From an uncultured Actinomycetaceae bacterium (GTDB lineage Bacteria; Actinomycetota; Actinomycetes; Actinomycetales; Actinomycetaceae): DNA of 6,569 bases. Below are positions 1 to 5,155 of the stretch, one piece after another. How positions within the stretch are numbered: the stretch's first letter is position 1; each line of letters begins with the position of its first letter. The stretch is from positions 1 through 6,569 of the forward strand of contig CABQJD010000020.1 of the NCBI GenBank assembly GCA_902464405.1, read 5' to 3'. The notes beneath the pieces are model-generated. The model saw nothing but the letters and a program-made list of their open reading frames with translations, was not told the DNA's origin and did no database searches. The position numbers and the translations under genes are program-made.

Positions 1-128
1 AGCCGTTGCCGTTCCCAAGCGTAAGTAAAACCCCGAAAACGAAGAACAGGCACACACCGATAACCAGAAGTACTATCTGCCTGCACATACGCCTGACTAT
101 CACATTCAAAATCCGATTCTTCCACCAC
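1..128 (-). CDS. Possible 5' end of a leftward gene, frame uncertain, cut by window edge
   Basis: Two minus-strand frames stay open to the window edge, and I cannot decide between them. Frame one starts at GTG 128, nine bases after a strong GGAGG (138-142). It would give an acidic, Cys-containing N-terminus beginning VVEESDFECDSQAY. Frame two has possible starts at TTG 109, GTG 103 or ATG 88. It encodes a basic stretch (VRRMCRQ) followed by IVLLVIGVCLFFVFGVLLTL, a convincing membrane-spanning helix of a cytoplasm-anchored protein, and its third codon positions are more GC-rich, like the neighbouring genes. Frame two is also open upstream as MSELIDMLGGE, but a TAG at 131-133 interrupts it. An amber-broken membrane protein gene is therefore possible. 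None of these starts carries the TANNNT promoter signature seen at other genes here. No function is assigned. Confidence 0.33.
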   Translation of the reverse strand, partial: MVEESDFECDSQAYVQADSTSGYRCVPVLRFRGFTYAWERQR

Positions 129-208
129 GCCTATTCGCCTCCGAGCATATCTATCAACTCACTCATTGCGAGCATATCAGTGAGCATGCAAAAGTGAGAG
201 ATATAGTA

Positions 209-237
209 AATACGTATTGCTCAATACTGATTGAGCA
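209..237. repeat. Palindrome plus hairpin-forming inverted repeat
   Basis: AATACGTATT (209-218) is a perfect 10-bp palindrome. It overlaps by one base an inverted repeat with arms TGCTCAAT (218-225) and ATTGAGCA (230-237) around a 4-base loop. No T-tract follows on either strand, so a rho-independent terminator is unlikely. It lies some 90 bases upstream of the possible left-edge gene, so an operator or a recombination remnant is possible. The function is unknown. Confidence 0.55.
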
Positions 238-487
238 GACAATAGCCTCTAGTGGTTTTTGCTGTGTTCTAAAGCTTTTTAGTATCGTGACGCACATCTT
301 ACATATCGAAAATATAAAAAATGGCAGAACACTTCACCCCACCCTCAGCCGCAAGAGGAAACTCCAACTTAGAGGGTGCAGCAAATAGTGCATCATCGAG
401 GGTGACTAGGGTGCTCACGTGTCTCCCTTGATTAAGAATTATTTCTAGAGGGTTATTTTTCTTTTGGGTTCTTTCTAGGGCTTGCAT

Positions 488-508
488 TATACATATCGAG
501 TATGTATA
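488..508. promoter_or_regulatory. Inverted-repeat operator of brnTA
   Basis: Perfect 8-bp arms TATACATA (488-495) and TATGTATA (501-508) are separated by five bases. The right arm overlaps the first two bases of the predicted -10 hexamer TAGAAT (507-512), and the left arm fills the -35/-10 spacer. A protein bound here would block RNA polymerase. BrnA antitoxins are known to bind and repress their own promoter, so this is the expected BrnA operator. The symmetry is seen directly; the binding is inferred. Confidence 0.72.
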
Positions 509-512
509 GAAT
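507..512 (+). promoter_or_regulatory. -10 hexamer TAGAAT of brnTA, leaderless type
   Basis: TAGAAT matches TATAAT at five of six positions and lies exactly six bases before GTG 519. A possible -35 is TTGCAT (482-487), with a long 19-base spacer. Transcription would begin at or next to the GTG. This favours GTG 519 over GTG 513 as the brnT start. Confidence 0.65.
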
Positions 513-518
513 GTGTAT

Positions 519-806
519 GTGTTTTTTGAGTGGGATGAGCGTAAGGCTGCCTCGAATTTGGTCAAGCATGGTGTGAGTTTTGAGGCTGCTGCGGATGCGT
601 TTTCAGACCCGTATGCGCGCGTGACACCTGACGTTAAACACTCGATTGCTGAGGAACGATTTTTCCTGATTGGGATGGACCTTGAAGCGCGCGTACTTAC
701 GGTGTGCCATTGTGAGCGCCGTGGCGGTGAAGCGATCAGGATTATTTCAGCACGGAAATCAACGAAAACAGAAGCACAACAGTATTGGAGATATCGACAT
801 GAGTGA
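519..806 (+). CDS. brnT: BrnT-family toxin (RelE-fold ribonuclease)
   Basis: A type II toxin of about 95 residues. Characterised BrnT is a RelE-like ribonuclease that slows translation when its antitoxin BrnA is lost. The family pattern is clear: an N-terminal FEWDERKAASNLVKHGVSFE (residues 3-22), an aromatic/acidic F-S-D-P turn (28-31), an EERFFLIG strand (45-52) and the C-terminal RIISARK block (74-80). The longest frame starts at GTG 513. I prefer GTG 519 because the leaderless -10 signature sits six bases before it and because the family normally begins Met-x-Phe-Glu-Trp-Asp. Neither start has a Shine-Dalgarno sequence. The gene overlaps brnA by 8 bases, so translation is probably coupled. 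Expression is likely repressed by BrnA at the inverted repeat over the promoter. Catalytic residues were not tested. Confidence 0.9.
   Translation: MFFEWDERKAASNLVKHGVSFEAAADAFSDPYARVTPDVKHSIAEERFFLIGMDLEARVLTVCHCERRGGEAIRIISARKSTKTEAQQYWRYRHE
787..790 (+). promoter_or_regulatory. Shine-Dalgarno GGAG for brnA
   Basis: GGAG lies inside the end of brnT, eight bases before ATG 799. It fixes the brnA start. The longer frame open from 670 is only read-through across brnT in another frame. Confidence 0.7.
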
Positions 807-1029
807 TGTGAAAGAAAATCTAGAGATGCCTGCTGAAGTAGACTTTTCACACAGCCAGCCAAACCCTTACGTTGGTAAGGTTCGCCGTCGTGTCACAATC
901 AATATTGACAGTGAAACGGTAGATTATTTCAAGGCAGAATCAGCACGTACTGGTGTGCCATATCAAACAATCATCAATATGTATTTAAGCGAGTGCCGAG
1001 ATCAAGAAAAGCATCTTGCCTTTGCCTAA
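799..1029 (+). CDS. brnA: BrnA-family antitoxin (ribbon-helix-helix)
   Basis: A 76-residue antitoxin that should neutralise BrnT and repress the operon. The N-terminal 30 residues (SDVKENLEMPAEVDFSHSQP) look flexible and are the likely toxin-contacting part. The rest fits a ribbon-helix-helix DNA-binding domain: strand RRVTINID (about 32-39), first helix SETVDYFKAESARTG, and a turn with second helix VPYQTIINMYLSECR (about 55-69). The pattern xVxIxID...YFKAE...G.PYQT.IN is typical of BrnA (COG3514-type). In the family this domain forms dimers and tetramers on a palindromic operator. ATG 799 overlaps the brnT stop and has GGAG eight bases upstream. Toxin-first gene order is normal for this system. 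No other RHH family fits as well next to BrnT. Confidence 0.88.
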   Translation: MSDVKENLEMPAEVDFSHSQPNPYVGKVRRRVTINIDSETVDYFKAESARTGVPYQTIINMYLSECRDQEKHLAFA

Positions 1030-1149
1030 CTTAAGAGACTCAACCTGCTTCTCAAGCCACGCTTCATGCTCTTTAATGGGCTCAAGCTCATCTCTAGTTA
1101 TCTCGACAATATTCAAAAATGGTTTCGTTGGTTGCGCAACTTCCGAAAC
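985..1149 (-). pseudogene. Protein-like fragment without a start, probable gene remnant
   Basis: On the minus strand this frame reads as a plausible soluble, helix-rich segment including NIVEITRDELEPIKEHEAWL and EKQVESLKLGKG. It is open from a TAA at 1150-1152 to a TAA at 985-987. No ATG lies ahead of this segment; only a TTG is available, without a ribosome binding site or -10 signature. The last third runs under the brnA 3' end and is probably fortuitous. Just upstream, another minus frame between stops reads TSNQLQQAIRKYCSQHKF, consistent with a frameshifted continuation. I do not recognise the family. A chance open frame of 55 codons is the main alternative. Confidence 0.27.
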
Positions 1150-1407
1150 TTATGTTGCGAACAATATTTACGAATAGCTTGCTGAAGCTGGTTAGAGGTA
1201 GGCGCTTACTGAGTTTCGTACGAGGCTTCCCGTAGTTTTTAAGAATGATTCTTTGGCGGTAGCTGTGGTGATACCGTTTTCATAACTATCTAGACAGCAA
1301 TGGGTCATGCGCAGCATTAACTCGATCACCACAAGTACGACATCATCAACGCCATAAACGTACAGGAGAACTGATATAAGCAATAATCACTAATAAATTA
1401 TGAATAT
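1030..1407. other. Stretch without an intact gene between convergent units
   Basis: About 380 bases between the brnA stop and the stop of the leftward 206-residue gene. Apart from the minus-strand fragment near brnA, nothing is intact. A leftward 63-codon frame (1192-1383) starts with TTG and lacks a ribosome binding site and a -10 signature. A perfect palindrome GTTGCGCAAC lies at 1131-1140. No T-tract hairpin was found to terminate either convergent transcript. The mix of short open pieces in several frames suggests decayed DNA. Confidence 0.5.
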
Positions 1408-2028
1408 CTACTTATTTTTTGAAAACATACTGTCTGTTTTAATTACTAGCTTCTTATCCGAATCAAAACTAAGTTCCCGAGCATTTAATATGGGCGAGTT
1501 TAATAATTCTTTCACGAAAGTGCAGTCACGCGAAGCCGCAATAGTAAACGAGGCATTTGCATAAGAACCTACAAACCACGAGCGATTGAGTGACCATACA
1601 AAATTTACTTCAGACCAAGGACTATCCCATTCAGAACGATAGAAAGCAAACGGCCCACATTCGCTTTCTACTTCAAACAACAAGTGATTGAGATTAAGAC
1701 CAAAAATCCATGTACTATACGCAGGATTAAAACCCTCTTTCTCACCCCAACCCTCGTGAAGAAACCCTCCATAAAGCCCCACATTATAGCGAGCAGGCTT
1801 TCCTAACTGTCGCATAATGATATGATCTAATTCTTCCATTTGCAGATCGGAAAGAGAATCATCGTTCGCATTTGGAGCAAGAAAAGGAGGGTCAGATTCC
1901 TCATCCCACTCTGTTCCTGGGTGCGGAATACCCACAAGGTACGGATAACATTCTGGAAGATAATCTTGATCTCTTACAGCCCAATAGGCGAACCATTGCG
2001 CATCAGCCTGCCTAACTCTTCTAAACAC
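1408..2028 (-). CDS. Hypothetical protein, immunity-like, with W-x-x-x-R-S-W motif
   Basis: A 206-residue cytoplasmic protein with no signal peptide or membrane segment. It is rich in Trp, Tyr and Asp/Glu. The front half has aromatic and Pro stretches (QWFAYWAVRDQDYLPECYPY, then GIPHPGTEWDEESDPPFLAP). The clearest landmark is VWSLNRSWFVGSYANASFTI at 144-163, followed by a helix FVKELLNSPILNARE (171-185). From memory, many actinobacterial hypothetical or immunity-type proteins carry a similar VWPxDRSWxVx...D...T.VxGS...LxxxLLxDPxLEA block, so an immunity role is a reasonable but unproven guess. No partner toxin gene is visible. The start is GTG directly after an in-frame TAA, which looks like truncation. 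However, TAGGCT lies exactly six bases upstream, matching the leaderless signature used here, so the start is probably genuine. Base composition is AT-richer than the methyltransferase or nuclease genes, hinting at transfer. Confidence 0.8.
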   Translation of the reverse strand: MFRRVRQADAQWFAYWAVRDQDYLPECYPYLVGIPHPGTEWDEESDPPFLAPNANDDSLSDLQMEELDHIIMRQLGKPARYNVGLYGGFLHEGWGEKEGFNPAYSTWIFGLNLNHLLFEVESECGPFAFYRSEWDSPWSEVNFVWSLNRSWFVGSYANASFTIAASRDCTFVKELLNSPILNARELSFDSDKKLVIKTDSMFSKNK

Positions 2029-2034
2029 TTAATA

Positions 2035-2040
2035 AGCCTA
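2035..2040 (-). promoter_or_regulatory. -10 hexamer TAGGCT, leaderless type, for the 206-aa gene
   Basis: TAGGCT (minus strand) fits TANNNT and is six bases from GTG 2028. A perfect 12-bp palindrome ATATCTAGATAT lies 24 bases further upstream at 2064-2075, roughly in the -35 area, and could be an operator. Another TATAAT-like hexamer, TACAAT (2048-2053), is an alternative -10 that would leave a short leader. Confidence 0.5.
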
Positions 2041-2075
2041 CAAAAAGATTGTAACTAAGTAACATATCTAGATAT

Positions 2076-2255
2076 TTACTTTTTATAGCTCAACTCTCTC
2101 TTCCAAAGGAATAAATTATATTTTTCAGAAAGAATCTCATCCGTTCTACCGTTGTTGTAGCAACCACTCTTGTTACGATAATAACAGGAGCTATCATTCC
2201 CGTTGAAAATTCTTACACGAAGCTGCAGATCTAGCACTTGCTGGCACTCACTCAT
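2076..2255 (-). CDS. Possible small Cys-containing protein, unknown function
   Basis: A 59-residue frame starting at ATG 2255, eight bases after the methyltransferase stop. It begins MSECQQVLDLQLRVRIFNGN and ends FLWKRELSYKK. A GTG two codons earlier and an ATG at 2291 inside the methyltransferase gene are alternative starts. An AAGAG five bases before ATG 2255 is a weak ribosome binding site, and no TANNNT signature precedes it, as expected for a second gene in an operon. It has Cys at 4, 24 and 32, a mixed charged and aromatic composition, and no signal peptide or membrane helix. It lies 47 bases ahead of the 206-residue gene in the same direction. I do not recognise it. It could be a real small gene, a truncated remnant, or a chance frame. 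Confidence 0.38.
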   Translation of the reverse strand: MSECQQVLDLQLRVRIFNGNDSSCYYRNKSGCYNNGRTDEILSEKYNLFLWKRELSYKK

Positions 2256-2263
2256 ATTCACTC

Positions 2264-3070
2264 TTATGCCCGATGCTGAGCAATCCACCAATGCATTGCA
2301 ATCGCCGCCGCTGCCGCCACGTTCATCGAGCGAGTAGAGCCGAATTGCGGAATGTATACAAATTTATCGGCGGCTTCGAGCAAATCGGCAGAAATCCCCG
2401 TGCTCTCTTGCCCGAAGACCAAAAGCGTCCGCTCAGGAAACTCAGTATGCTCCATCTGCGTAGAGCCATCCATATTATCTACAGCTACAATCGTATAATC
2501 ATGCTCGCGCGCCCATTCGACAAGATCTTGCGGCTTCGGGTGGTGAATAATATCGAGGTACTTATCCGTGACCATTGCGCCGCGCCGATTCCATTTACGC
2601 CGCCCAACAATATGCACACCGCCCACATTAAAAGCATTCCCCGTGCGCACAATCGAGCCGATATTGAGATCATGCTCAAGATTTTCAATAGCAATATGCA
2701 GCGCAGAAGCATTTCGGCGCAGGTCAGCACGGATTGCGTCCATCGTCCAATAACGATACTTATCGAGCACATTACGGCGATCGCCATCTCGCAAAAGCTC
2801 TTCATCATACGGGAAAGTGACGCCACCACTCACGTCACGCGGCCATTCACCTTCCCACGGCCCTACACCCACCTCAGGGCGAGGATAATCACGCTCATTT
2901 TGTTTATGCTGCAATTGATCAAATTCGTTTTGCTCACACTCATTTTGTGCACACTCGCTTTGTGCACATTGAAGCTGGTTGCGCTCGTCTCGCTCGAAAT
3001 TATCATGCTCGTGCTTGTTTTGCTGGCTTTCCTTCACGCTCCCACAATACGGGTTAGCAGCCTTTTGCAA
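2264..3070 (-). CDS. TrmH-family (SPOUT/SpoU) RNA 2'-O-methyltransferase with N-terminal extension
   Basis: A SAM-dependent enzyme expected to 2'-O-methylate tRNA or rRNA in the cytoplasm. The three SPOUT motifs are visible. Motif 1 is NIGSIVRTGNAF (136-147), with the likely catalytic Arg142. Motif 2 is LVFGQESTGIS (217-227). Motif 3 is IPQFGSTRSMNVAAAAAIAM (240-259), part of the trefoil-knot SAM pocket. The segment GVGPWEGEWP (68-77) and RRNVLDKYRYW (98-108) is typical of actinobacterial members. The first 62 residues are unusual: low complexity, rich in Gln, Asn, Glu and Cys, partly encoded by 15-bp tandem repeats. The start is TTG 3070, the first codon possible after an upstream TGA, with TACGCT exactly six bases before it. 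Shorter starts (GTG 3037, or the GTG of the EVGVG segment) have no better support. It has its own promoter, 123 bp from the dehydrogenase gene. Exact RNA target unknown. Confidence 0.93.
   Translation of the reverse strand: MQKAANPYCGSVKESQQNKHEHDNFERDERNQLQCAQSECAQNECEQNEFDQLQHKQNERDYPRPEVGVGPWEGEWPRDVSGGVTFPYDEELLRDGDRRNVLDKYRYWTMDAIRADLRRNASALHIAIENLEHDLNIGSIVRTGNAFNVGGVHIVGRRKWNRRGAMVTDKYLDIIHHPKPQDLVEWAREHDYTIVAVDNMDGSTQMEHTEFPERTLLVFGQESTGISADLLEAADKFVYIPQFGSTRSMNVAAAAAIAMHWWIAQHRA
2924..2968. repeat. Three 15-bp tandem repeats inside the methyltransferase gene
   Basis: Units 2924-2938, 2939-2953 and 2954-2968 share the plus-strand core TTTTG-TG/CT-CACA; the last two differ at only two positions. 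A weaker relative, CTCATTTTGTTTATG, lies at 2894-2908. The unit is a multiple of three, so it encodes a degenerate five-residue repeat (about CAQSE / CAQNE / CEQNE) without breaking the frame. Slippage could change the repeat number and lengthen or shorten the protein head. Confidence 0.75.
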
Positions 3071-3076
3071 AAATCA

Positions 3077-3082
3077 AGCGTA
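3077..3082 (-). promoter_or_regulatory. -10 hexamer TACGCT, leaderless type, for the methyltransferase gene
   Basis: TACGCT fits TANNNT and ends six bases before TTG 3070. No Shine-Dalgarno sequence lies upstream. A perfect AT palindrome AAATTTATAAATTT (3089-3102) lies just upstream in the spacer region and could be an AT-rich promoter element or operator. Confidence 0.55.
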
Positions 3083-3193
3083 TCGCAAAAATTTATAAAT
3101 TTATCCAGTAAAAGCAGCTCACCTACGGCATATGCCTGTGTTTGCTTGTGTGCTAGCCTTTAGCTCTGAATTTCCCAAAGCCAAAGGTGCTTC

Positions 3194-3976
3194 TTAGTTC
3201 GGTATTCCCGCGCTGCGCCCACTCATCTTTGGCCCGGCAACTCGACGCACTAACGCACGTGGAGCAAACTTCAACGCCACATATGCTGCTTTATAAAGCA
3301 TGCTTGGCACTACCAGCACCCGCCGATGACGAGCAGCATCAAGGGTGGCTTCAACCACTTTCTGAGGTGAAATAAATGCACACATCGGCCACTGGCTAGA
3401 GTCAACATTCGAACGCTGATGAAACTCTGTATGCATAAGCCCTGGCAGCACTGCCGTCACATTTACACCCGTCCCCTCGAGGTCTGACGCCAATCCCTCA
3501 CTAAACGTTTTTACCCAAGCTTTATGCGCTGAATACGTACCTTGCGCCGTCATCGATGCAATAGAAGCAACGTTGATAATCGTGCCACGCCCACGCTCTA
3601 CCATTACTTTCACGGCAGCATGCGTGAGCACAAGCACAGCATTTACCATGACGTTTGCCGCATTCATCTCTTTTTTCACTACTCCGCTAGAAAATTCCTG
3701 CCCAAGCCCGCCGCCCGCGTTATTGATGAGGAGCGTAACCGGGCGCTCGTGCGAGAGTATGCGGTTTGCTACATATTGAACTCCTGCACCCGTGCTTAAA
3801 TCAGCTGCGAGCACCTCAGCATGCACTCCTGCTGTTAATTCGATTTGCTCAGCCAGCTCTTTCAAACGCTGTTCACTGCGTGCGACAAGCACGAGATCAT
3901 TTCCCTCTGCCGCGAGCGCCCACGCAAATTCTTTTCCCAGCCCAGAGCTGGCGCCGGTAATCAATGCACGTCCCAT
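3194..3976 (-). CDS. Classical short-chain dehydrogenase/reductase (DltE/YqjQ-like)
   Basis: A cytoplasmic NAD(P)-dependent oxidoreductase of 260 residues, the usual length for classical SDRs. The Rossmann nucleotide motif is TGASSGLG (7-14). Arg33 in VLVARSEQRL follows the second strand and favours NADP(H) over NAD(H). NNAG (85-88) stabilises the central sheet. Catalytic residues are Ser138 (INVASIASM), Tyr148 and Lys152 (YSAHK), with Asn112 as the fourth member. The PG motif with Thr follows (LPGLMHTEF, 177-185). The C-terminal part (MLYKAAYVALKFAPRALVRR) is basic and amphipathic, and may touch membranes or a hydrophobic substrate, as in related members annotated DltE or YqjQ. The substrate cannot be told. 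The ATG has no Shine-Dalgarno sequence but has TAAACT six bases upstream, so it is likely its own leaderless unit. Confidence 0.93.
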   Translation of the reverse strand: MGRALITGASSGLGKEFAWALAAEGNDLVLVARSEQRLKELAEQIELTAGVHAEVLAADLSTGAGVQYVANRILSHERPVTLLINNAGGGLGQEFSSGVVKKEMNAANVMVNAVLVLTHAAVKVMVERGRGTIINVASIASMTAQGTYSAHKAWVKTFSEGLASDLEGTGVNVTAVLPGLMHTEFHQRSNVDSSQWPMCAFISPQKVVEATLDAARHRRVLVVPSMLYKAAYVALKFAPRALVRRVAGPKMSGRSAGIPN

Positions 3977-4273
3977 ATAGGTAGTTTAGCCCTCGCGTGA
4001 CGATTGTGCGCGCCGTTCGAGCATGTAAATCTAACGCCCTCCCTAAACGAAAGCACTTCTCATCAGCTCAATTAGTGCACTTCCCATCAAGCTCTTCATC
4101 GCAAAACCACGCTTTCTGCGAGCGATACGATACGCATAGCGACGCCGCAACAGCTGCACACAAAGTTCTGCCGCACTCTTTATCAAAAAAGATCAAGATA
4201 CTTGAGAAAGATATACTCGGCGTATAGCAACGCATACCCAGCTAATTCCCGTTCACGCTATCGCGAAAAGCAT
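3977..4273. other. Intergenic stretch without a supported gene
   Basis: About 300 bases between the dehydrogenase start and the serine hydrolase stop. Two overlapping frames are open: plus-strand 3997-4227 (76 codons from GTG, Ser/His-rich) and minus-strand 4043-4186 (47 residues from TTG, very basic, with RRRYAYRIARRKRGFAM). Neither has a ribosome binding site or the TANNNT signature, so neither is called. Apart from the dehydrogenase promoter at the left end, I see nothing else and no clear terminator for the serine hydrolase unit. Confidence 0.5.
3983..3988 (-). promoter_or_regulatory. -10 hexamer TAAACT, leaderless type, for the dehydrogenase gene
   Basis: TAAACT fits TANNNT and lies six bases before ATG 3976. 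The GAGGG further upstream is too distant to serve as a ribosome binding site, so initiation on a leaderless mRNA is the simpler reading. Confidence 0.6.
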
Positions 4274-5131
4274 CTATGTGAATGCTCTCATACTCGCCGT
4301 AAGCTCTGGCCAATATAGTTTATGCTCAGCTCCAAATGCCTCACGCCCAAGAAAAATTCCTGCCTGCTGCACATCAGGATCCATCCAGATAAAAGAACCT
4401 GATTGCCCGAAATGCCCAATGGTCTTCGAAGAAAAATCTTCACTCAACCAATGAGGAGCTTTTTTTCCTCTGATAGAAAACCCCAGACCCCACTGGTTAT
4501 TTTTTTGTTTCCCATATCCTGGCAAAATTCCAGGCAAACCATCCCATTGAGGCGTATATGCTTCAGCCCAAAGATTGGGAGAAATCAGCGTAGGCGAAAG
4601 AAGTTCCATCGCAAACCGTGCAAGCGAATCGGCACTCGCCACCCCATCTGCCGCTACTGACCCTGCAGCAACTTTTTTACTCCCCTGAGTAATCCATCTG
4701 CCTGGAATTAGCTCAAACGTATCCATTCCGAGCGGTTCGGCAAGCTCCCTGCGCAACCACTCTTGAATCGTCACGCCAAGCTGGGCAGATACCGCCTCAC
4801 CCAAAACGTCAAAGCCATAGTTGGAATAGATCCTACGCGTGCCAGGCTTTGCAATCGGCGCACCCACACCAAAAGGCAACCCAGAAGCGTGCGCCAAGAG
4901 ATGCCTAATAGTTGACCCTTCGGGACCAGCTGGTTGATCTAAGCTAATTAAACCTCGCTCCACAGCCACAAGCACCGCATACGCTGCAATCGGCTTCGTC
5001 ACCGATGCAAGAGGAAACACCTCATCTGGGTCTCCAACAATCACATCCAGCCCGCTCGGATGCAGCCTCATATACACGTGATCGAAACTGAAATCGTCAC
5101 CCTGCAAAGGATCAAAGCTCACAGCACGCAC
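4274..5131 (-). CDS. Class C beta-lactamase-like serine hydrolase (cytoplasmic)
   Basis: A serine hydrolase of the beta-lactamase/penicillin-binding-protein fold (Pfam Beta-lactamase, COG1680 type), 285 residues. The three active-site motifs are present: SVTK (43-46) with nucleophile Ser43 and Lys46, YSN (102-104), and HFG (240-242) in place of KTG, as in EstB-type esterases and class C-like members. HLLAHASGLP (77-86), EPLGMDT (132-138) and WGLGF (214-218) are further family landmarks. There is no signal peptide, so it probably acts in the cytoplasm as an esterase or peptidase rather than as a resistance enzyme. It is shorter than typical AmpC-like enzymes. The start is GTG 5131, six bases after a run of seven G that serves as the ribosome binding site. 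It follows the nuclease gene by 24 bases in the same direction, so it is probably cotranscribed from the nuclease promoter. Confidence 0.9.
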   Translation of the reverse strand: MRAVSFDPLQGDDFSFDHVYMRLHPSGLDVIVGDPDEVFPLASVTKPIAAYAVLVAVERGLISLDQPAGPEGSTIRHLLAHASGLPFGVGAPIAKPGTRRIYSNYGFDVLGEAVSAQLGVTIQEWLRRELAEPLGMDTFELIPGRWITQGSKKVAAGSVAADGVASADSLARFAMELLSPTLISPNLWAEAYTPQWDGLPGILPGYGKQKNNQWGLGFSIRGKKAPHWLSEDFSSKTIGHFGQSGSFIWMDPDVQQAGIFLGREAFGAEHKLYWPELTASMRAFT

Positions 5132-5137
5132 ACTCTG

Positions 5138-5144
5138 CCCCCCC
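5138..5144 (-). promoter_or_regulatory. Poly-G ribosome binding site of the serine hydrolase gene
   Basis: Seven consecutive G on the minus strand, six bases before GTG 5131. The tract can pair with the pyrimidine-rich 16S end. Homopolymer runs of this kind can vary in length by slippage, which would alter spacing and perhaps translation level. Confidence 0.55.
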
Positions 5145-5155
5145 CACTCGTCTTA

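Larger units (their letters stand above)
129..518. other. Gene-poor stretch upstream of brnT
   Basis: No convincing gene is visible in about 390 bases. It holds a perfect palindrome AATACGTATT (209-218) that runs directly into an inverted repeat with 8-bp arms (218-225 and 230-237). The brnTA promoter and operator lie at its right end. A plus-strand frame of 36 codons from ATG 321 (starting MAEHFTPPSAARG) has no ribosome binding site and no TANNNT signature. The leader before that ATG shares ACATATCGA (301-309) with the brnTA operator region (491-499). Confidence 0.6.

Noticed and set aside
6..197. Plus-strand frame of 63 codons at the left edge
   Set aside because: Its His/Thr/Ser/Pro-rich composition is typical of a shadow. 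The minus strand offers a membrane helix and a good ribosome binding site instead.
321..431. Plus-strand frame of 36 codons from ATG 321
   Set aside because: It has no ribosome binding site and no TANNNT at the proper distance, and its composition suggests nothing known. It is kept only as a possible remnant in the findings.
513..518. GTG 513 as the brnT start
   Set aside because: No Shine-Dalgarno sequence or -10 at proper distance precedes it, whereas GTG 519 has TAGAAT six bases upstream and gives the usual family N-terminus. It is not fully excluded.
299..862. Minus-strand frame of 187 codons
   Set aside because: It is antisense to brnT and part of brnA, which match known families on the plus strand. 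It has no ribosome binding site or promoter signature.
1192..1383. Minus-strand 63-codon frame from TTG
   Set aside because: It has a weak start and no promoter or ribosome binding signature. Its hydrophobic first third is not a clear signal or membrane segment.
3127..3136. Palindrome GGCATATGCC between the dehydrogenase and methyltransferase genes
   Set aside because: A lone 10-bp palindrome with no promoter relation; chance is a sufficient explanation.
2273..3163. Plus-strand frame of 296 codons
   Set aside because: It lies wholly antisense to the TrmH-family gene, which has all SPOUT motifs. The plus-strand product is a Leu/Ile/Arg-rich shadow without recognisable domains.
3157..3187. 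Inverted repeat (CCTTTAGC / GCCAAAGG) after the dehydrogenase stop as a terminator
   Set aside because: The arms have a mismatch, the loop is 15 bases and no T-run follows, so it is not a convincing rho-independent terminator.
4043..4186. Minus-strand 47-residue basic frame
   Set aside because: It has a TTG start with no initiation signal. A basic composition alone does not support a gene.
3997..4227. Plus-strand 76-codon frame
   Set aside because: It has no ribosome binding site, lacks TANNNT six bases before GTG, and an equally plausible minus frame overlaps it.
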